Source of the DNA: Sanderia malayensis
Lineage: Eukaryota; Cnidaria; Scyphozoa; Semaeostomeae; Pelagiidae
Assembly (NCBI GenBank): GCA_013076295.1
Contig: RQOL01000876.1
Span: forward strand, 992,001 to 1,056,000
Direction of reading: 5' to 3'
Length of the DNA stretch: 64,000 nucleotides
Below are positions 58,710 through 64,000 of this stretch, piece by piece. Each line of letters opens with the position of its first letter. Position 1 is the stretch's first letter. A program made the translations under genes and the position numbers. The notes below the pieces were generated by a model, which saw only the letters and a list, made by a program, of their open reading frames with translations, was not told the DNA's origin and made no database searches.

Positions 58710-59574
58710 TCATTTGGAGGCTAAGCGGTGGCCATTTTAAAGAATTTGATCCTTAGGCTGCGAATCATTTTTAAGTACCAGAACAGGAGTTTTGCTGGAA
58801 ACTATGCATCAAAGAGCTTTTACTTTCCGACAATGACTTTGCATTCAGATTTCAATTATTCGCAAGCAATAGATTTGCCCCCAAGCCGAATTTCAGCAAA
58901 TAAAATATTCAAACATACAGAGCGATAGAAACCAAATGTTAATTTAAAAAAAATTCTTTTTGTGAGCAACCACGTGCAAATAATGTAAAGAGAAACATTA
59001 CTGGACAAACGCTCTGGAAAGGAAGCCAGTCAATTTTGCAAGCAGGCCAGGCAATCAGTTTCAAGCTTGTAAATTAATTTCTGAAACATTACCGGAATAT
59101 TTTTATCTTGAAAACGAACACATATATTTTGCAACACTTGGACTCTCTTGGGGAAGATGAAGTATGAGGCTGCAAAATCAAGGAATATGGGGACTGAGTT
59201 GAACGGTTTAGATTTTGGAAAACCCTTCATCATCCTTTCCCAGAGATCAGTGCAAGAATGCATGGGAAAATCAAGGTAGTGAACAAATAACCAATTTTTC
59301 TACAACTCGATTGCCATCATTCCTGTTTTCGCCCTTTCAGCTCACTGTAGACAAATGGGACCTCTGAGAATCATAAAAAATCAGGAGCGATTACTCAGTG
59401 GATATTAACTGGTCTGACCAAATATGGGCAGATAAACATAAACAGAAAACACAACATTTCATCCCATTCACCAATATCTACTTGTTTGCGCAAGTACGCC
59501 ACAAGGCAAAAGAAACAGTATTTGAATTAATTTAATTTTATTACAATGGTAATATCATTGGGTAGAGTCTTCTA
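58710..59574. other. 3' flank of lectin C
   Basis: The final 130 bp resemble the 3' flank of lectin B. A polyadenylation-type AATAAA is not obvious. A 77-codon frame at 59030-59263 (-) has no recognisable features. Confidence 0.45.
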
Positions 59575-60942
59575 CTACTTTCTTTTTTCGTTTGTCTCTT
59601 CGCAGCCAGTGCAATCGTCATCAGCGCACTTTGTGAAGGGAGGGCATTGCGGCTCTACTTGACGACGTGTGCATTTCACAATTTGAGGTTTCCAAGACAG
59701 CTTTTTTTTGTTGACTGTGTTCTCCATCTTGACCTCCAACTGCCACATGCAGCCTTTCTCAAAAGGATCTCCATTACTGTAATTTTCACAACTGAGGGTT
59801 GTTGTCTTGGTCTCTGTTGAGCTGGATGTCCAAGCCATAGATAAGGAAGCAGAGACACTGACCGAAGTCTTTACCTTTGCAAAAGAAACTCCGGCCTCCA
59901 TTTCAGCACTGACTGTCCTTGTTATAGTTGTATCGATGGTCTTTGAATAGGTGACTTCGTTAGAAACTTCATGGCTCACCTTTCCGTTGGTATTACATGC
60001 AACCAAGTTCCATTTTGCATTTGGGCTTGTCCATTTCTTTGCTATCCACTTGAAACGCTGATCTGGTAATCCGTCACAATCGGCAGTAGCAATGTTGCCA
60101 TGTCCTCCTGCTCCTGGAACGTCCATACACAGGCCTGACTTCTTGTTTCGAAATGAACAAAATTCGCCATCGCAGAGTTGCTCTGGTCGGGTCCACATCT
60201 GGTCTTTTAAGTCTTCGCAAGTGTGGACAACAATGTTTCCGCTGCCCGACAAACCTGATACTTCTACACACCATTTCGATTCTTCGTTAACCAGCTCACC
60301 ATTTTCATAATATCGAAACCATTGGTCCATCTGATCCTCGCATTCATGGATCAGGACGTTTGTATCCTTCTTTAATTTGCCTCCTTTATCACCTTTGACA
60401 TCGAGGCAAAGATCGGATTTTTCGTTGATCAGCCGACCAAAGCCAAGCTCCTTTCCTCTGGAACGGAAATAGAAGTATTGATCATCCGTATCTTCGCATT
60501 CATGAAAGTTAACTTCACCTTCTCCACTTCTTCCTGAAATATCAAGACATTTCCCGTTTGCCTCATTAATAATCTCCTTTGCTTCTTGCTCAATGCCACC
60601 GTTGTCCGTGAACACTTTTGTTTTCCCAAATTTCCACTTTTGATGTTCCGGGATATTTGGAAGGAGAATGCATCGAGATGACGTCACCGACCCGCTGCTC
60701 TCACTGGGATTCGTTGGTGTGAAACAATAGTTTGTTGCCTGGTTACGGATAGTGCCGTCAACACAGAAAATGATTTGCTGGTCTCTGTAGCCGTCACAGT
60801 CGTGTGTGCCAATACTGCCTGCGCCTTCGCTACCACTAATGTCAACACATTTCTTTGAATTGAGAACACGCAACTCGGCCATGGCCAGTGGATCGGTACA
60901 TGTCGCTTGGCAACGCACATGCACTAACAGGGTTGACGACAA
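59575..60942 (-). CDS. CEL-III-like haemolytic lectin C, start region out of frame
   Basis: An open frame of 455 codons covers the whole mature lectin: two beta-trefoils with QxW-type cores, the amphipathic Ser/Thr/Val pore-hairpin region and the Cys-rich tail (CTGCEETNEKRK). It is clearly paralogous to A and B but more diverged. The conserved start codon is present at 60969-60971, yet 2 extra bases in the signal-peptide region (next to a T6 run at about 60942-60950) put it out of frame, and that frame stops after 15 codons. The mature frame has no ATG before the acceptor-like TTTTAG at 60988-60993. Either the copy lost its start or secretion signal, an upstream exon supplies another start, or the T run is a sequence error. 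The body has no stops. Confidence 0.85.
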   Translation of the reverse strand: MSSTLLVHVRCQATCTDPLAMAELRVLNSKKCVDISGSEGAGSIGTHDCDGYRDQQIIFCVDGTIRNQATNYCFTPTNPSESSGSVTSSRCILLPNIPEHQKWKFGKTKVFTDNGGIEQEAKEIINEANGKCLDISGRSGEGEVNFHECEDTDDQYFYFRSRGKELGFGRLINEKSDLCLDVKGDKGGKLKKDTNVLIHECEDQMDQWFRYYENGELVNEESKWCVEVSGLSGSGNIVVHTCEDLKDQMWTRPEQLCDGEFCSFRNKKSGLCMDVPGAGGHGNIATADCDGLPDQRFKWIAKKWTSPNAKWNLVACNTNGKVSHEVSNEVTYSKTIDTTITRTVSAEMEAGVSFAKVKTSVSVSASLSMAWTSSSTETKTTTLSCENYSNGDPFEKGCMWQLEVKMENTVNKKKLSWKPQIVKCTRRQVEPQCPPFTKCADDDCTGCEETNEKRK

Positions 60943-60987
60943 AAAATGGTTGAGATTATAACACGAAGCATTATCTGGCCAATAATA

Positions 60988-62626
60988 CTAAAAGGAGAGG
61001 AAAAACATCATAATCATTGTCTGCGTGGAACTATTAGAAAAGTGTGTTGGAGCTTGATGCTGCTCCCTAATTCTGAAGAGAAGCATTTTGCAAAGCTAAG
61101 ATGTTTGGTTGTTCTTGTAGGGGAGAATATATTACACATCAAGGTTCACAAAGATTTATAATCTCTTTGACTTTGTTATCAAATTGAACTTGCACATGGT
61201 GAGCAAACGTATTGCACCGCTTTTGGTAAAATGGTGTCTGGAAGTGTCCCAAGGCTTAAATTGCTAATTCAACAAAATTTGGAATATAGTGTTTTGACCT
61301 TATTGAAAGCCAATACTGATCGATTTAGTGCAATTTTTATGCGCATTTGACAAGTATAAGTTACTTTAACTTCACCTTGAGGCCACCTTTTGGAAAAAAT
61401 ACAACAACACTGTGACGTCACAGTGATGACACGAAGAACTTTTTCCAATGGAGGTCAATGAAGTTTTTCAAACGTTGTCTGGATTTTTGTTAATAAATCA
61501 ACTCAGGGTGGGAAAATTTAAGCTGTGGTTGCATCACAGTAAGGGCGAATCTTTTGACCTCATTCTGAAAGTAATTTGTGTGGTTTCATTTAACTTTCGA
61601 GACACAATTTAATTTTGCAAATCGGTACCTCCGAAAAATGTCTCTAGCACGACACGTAGCTCTGATTTGGCTTATCCCAGCTGTTCTTCTTTGTAATACC
61701 TTGTTTAAACTTAAAGTTACAGACATTGAATTATTTTTCGAAACTTCGGAAATTAAAATTCCTTAGATGTCACCCCGAAAATCCCAATTTTTCTGACATT
61801 TTCATTGTTATTGTTGGTCGGCTTGGGCCTAACCATTCCGGGCGAAGGTAACAAATCAACTCGCCCCACCATACAATGGTCAAACCCCGACCACTTTCAA
61901 TTCAAATCGCCCCACATGTTTTACCAATTCGCCCCACTGACAAAGTCGACACACCCCATTTGCTATTACTTTATATAGCTTTATTACCAATCCTATAAGC
62001 AATTATTTAAAATCAAACTTATATGTTTTTCAAGGGCGAACGAGAACAAGTAGAAGAAGTAGAATTTGTGCTAAATTACAATAGATTCTTTTGTTCTTTT
62101 GTTTTCCTTAACAAAACAATAGAAAATTTACGAAACTCTTACTAGTAGGGCTTGAGCTAGGTCTCTTATAAAATAAAAAACGTGTATTTTACTTTGGTTG
62201 TCGTTTATATTACTTTCCGCGACTTTTACATTCATTGTCTAAGTAAGAGTGGATTTTTCGTAATGATGTGAAATCATTTGTTGCTCCGTTCTGTTGCAAA
62301 ATTAACAACAGGAATACACGTGGCTTGTGTCTGGCCAAGTGTATGTTCCTACGAGTTCCATTTCGTAGCAGACAAGGCCCTTATTGACAAAATAAACGAG
62401 TCGAAAAGTAAAGACTTAACCTCCTAACGTCCTTCTGTTCTATTTGATGCGTTTTGAAATACTATCAGCAATATTATGAAGCGATACTTTTTGATAACAC
62501 TTAGTAATCGTAAAATAGTCCCCGTTATGTATCTCTACGACATATAAATAGTTATATGATTTATTTTCTTTCGAAATACAGCTCATGTGTGCGCTCACTT
62601 AAAGCTGGCCATGTTGAATTTCAATA
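60988..62626. other. Upstream flank of lectin C
   Basis: AT-rich. It shares only the first few tens of bases with the lectin A and B flanks. No gene was recognised. Confidence 0.45.
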
Positions 62627-63135
62627 CTTTAAAGGTAGAAACTTTTGCGGGAGGAAACTTTCGCGATTTTGGCTTTTTGGCCAAAATTCGCAAAAGTTTA
62701 TTGCGCGAAACTTTCTAAAATTTGAAATTCGCGAAAGTTAATTTTCGCAAAAACGCTATTGTGAAAAACTGGCAATCAATCCCAGAGTGAAAGGCGATTA
62801 ACAAAGAAAAATATTTATTCACTAGTTAGTTTCATAGAAAGAAAAGTGAAGGCAGAAAAAGCAGAGTGAATATGGAAACGGAGCTGACTTATTACAATAC
62901 TGTTCTTTTTCAGTTAACGTTGTAAAAATGAGGAAAATTTATGAAAAAGCTTCACTTTGAATAAAAACTACTTCGAGGTTTCTGTTTAGAGTTTCAGACT
63001 TGGAATTCGCGAAAGTTTATTCTCGCAAAATATCTGATATTTCCTAAACCGCAAAAGTTAATTCCAGAAATTTTTTTTCGCGTTTTTTTTTTGCCTTGCA
63101 AAAGTTTCTTCCCGCAAAAGTTTCTACCTTTAAAG
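62627..63135. mobile_element. MITE with CTTTAAAGGTAG termini and TA flanks
   Basis: About 26-bp terminal inverted repeats (62627-62652 against 63110-63135, CTTTAAAGGTAGAAACTTTT at the left) between TA dinucleotides, a Tc1/mariner-like target. Subterminal GCGAAAGTTT/AAACTTTCGC motifs occur repeatedly and in both orientations. No transposase. Confidence 0.75.
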
Positions 63136-64000
63136 TAGAAGAAAGCCTGCAAGCCTGGTTGACGTTGCAGACACGACGTTGGGTAACATCACAGTGATGT
63201 TCTGTTTCTGATGTTAAGTGACAAGTCACTTCAAAGTCACAGTGACTTTGAAGGTTAATAGATAAAAAGTATAGATGATTTGCTAATTTTTTTGCGTCAC
63301 GTTAATCAGTGCATTGAAACTTATAGATTTTTGATACAAAAACACAATGTAAAATTTCGTTGCATGAGGACTTTAAAAAAGAAAATTTACATCGCAATTT
63401 ATAGATACCAAAGGTGTTTCAATAATAGACCTCTGTCAAAAATACACTCAACATTTCATAAATTTTCAACTGAAAACCTAATTTAAGTTTTATTGTACTG
63501 TTTTAAAAATCCCAAAGATTGAAAATTTTTCATAAAAATTATTGAAATCGAGCAAACAAAACGCCGATGATGATAATATTTTCACGCAAAATTTTCTTTC
63601 ATTGAAAAGAAGATGCTCTAAATTTAGCATACAGCTGTCTTGACCCTTTAGCGTAAAAGACTTTCCAAATAAATAAATTTTAATTTTGCTAAGATTTTCA
63701 TCGGACAAACTTTATTGTCTAGATTCAGTTATCTTACCGGGATTAAAACTATTTTCTAGCAGTTGTTGTAACGAAGTGTCATGTTATCAATTATAGGGTA
63801 TCGCTGAATTTTGGACGGATTTTGACGTATTGTGTTAACATTCCAATGAAAAAACTTTCGACAGAAATTCTTGCATGGAAATGAAGCAATATCTTGAAGT
63901 AAATTAACAGTTATTTATTTAGAATTTCGAAAGAAGATATTGTTTTTCATTTCTCAATTCATTCCAACAAGTTCTTTTCTGCCCAAAAAGTGAGTTGCAA
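63136..64000. other. Right edge, nothing recognised
   Basis: AT-rich. A small inverted repeat (ACTTCAAAGTCA...TGACTTTGAAGGT) lies at about 63228-63256. No gene was seen. Confidence 0.4.

Overview
The window looks like nuclear DNA of an invertebrate animal. It holds intron-containing genes with GT-AG junctions, animal-type housekeeping genes (MTRFR, ARL2BP), a bilaterian/cnidarian-type Argonaute, and a dense load of Gypsy, BEL/Pao, CR1-group LINE, Kolobok-like, Harbinger-like and foldback elements. Three lectin genes closely resemble CEL-III, the haemolytic lectin first described from a sea cucumber; homologues have also been reported from corals. That, together with an Argonaute clearly diverged from vertebrate AGO2, makes a cnidarian (probably anthozoan) my best guess. 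This is inference: nothing in the window names the species.

Left part (1-9 kb): the 3' end of a broken Gypsy element runs in from the edge, followed by a MITE and a tRNA-derived-looking repeat. Two compact + strand housekeeping genes follow: MTRFR (2 exons, GGQ mitochondrial ribosome-rescue factor) and ARL2BP (6 exons, ARL2 effector). Both gene models were built by splicing in frame from the sequence.

Middle (9-21 kb): a complete 18-exon Argonaute gene on the - strand (1020 codons plus stop, every junction in phase). It has all four catalytic slicer residues, the 5'-phosphate pocket residues and an RG-rich N-terminal extension. It is convergent with ARL2BP. A 2.3 kb foldback element with 0.37 kb inverted arms sits 449 bp upstream of its start codon, and one arm is split by a Harbinger-like MITE.

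Lectin cluster (24-35 kb and 59-61 kb): three - strand, effectively single-coding-exon genes for secreted CEL-III-like pore-forming lectins. Copies A and B are nearly identical and sit in a larger segmental duplication that includes several kb of their upstream flank. Copy C is more diverged, and its conserved start codon is out of frame with the mature protein by a 2-base difference in the signal-peptide region.

Between lectin B and lectin C lies an almost pure transposon block. It contains (i) a Gypsy element with LTRs and a 4-bp target duplication (35067-43895) into which a 5'-truncated LINE inserted, which was itself invaded by a Harbinger-like MITE; (ii) about 4 kb with decayed, unrecognised coiled-coil-like coding fragments; and (iii) a BEL/Pao element (48020-58704, 5-bp target duplication) carrying a Kolobok-like insertion, an LTR-like fragment and, inside one LTR, a 2.2 kb almost perfect palindrome whose arms are built of about 159-bp tandem repeats, like Drosophila Foldback elements. 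The retroelement reading frames are mostly broken. The most unusual things here are the two long hairpin-forming elements in the same window as an Argonaute gene, the triple-nested element, the host/LTR junction palindrome, and the expanding CEL-III-like family with one start-broken member.
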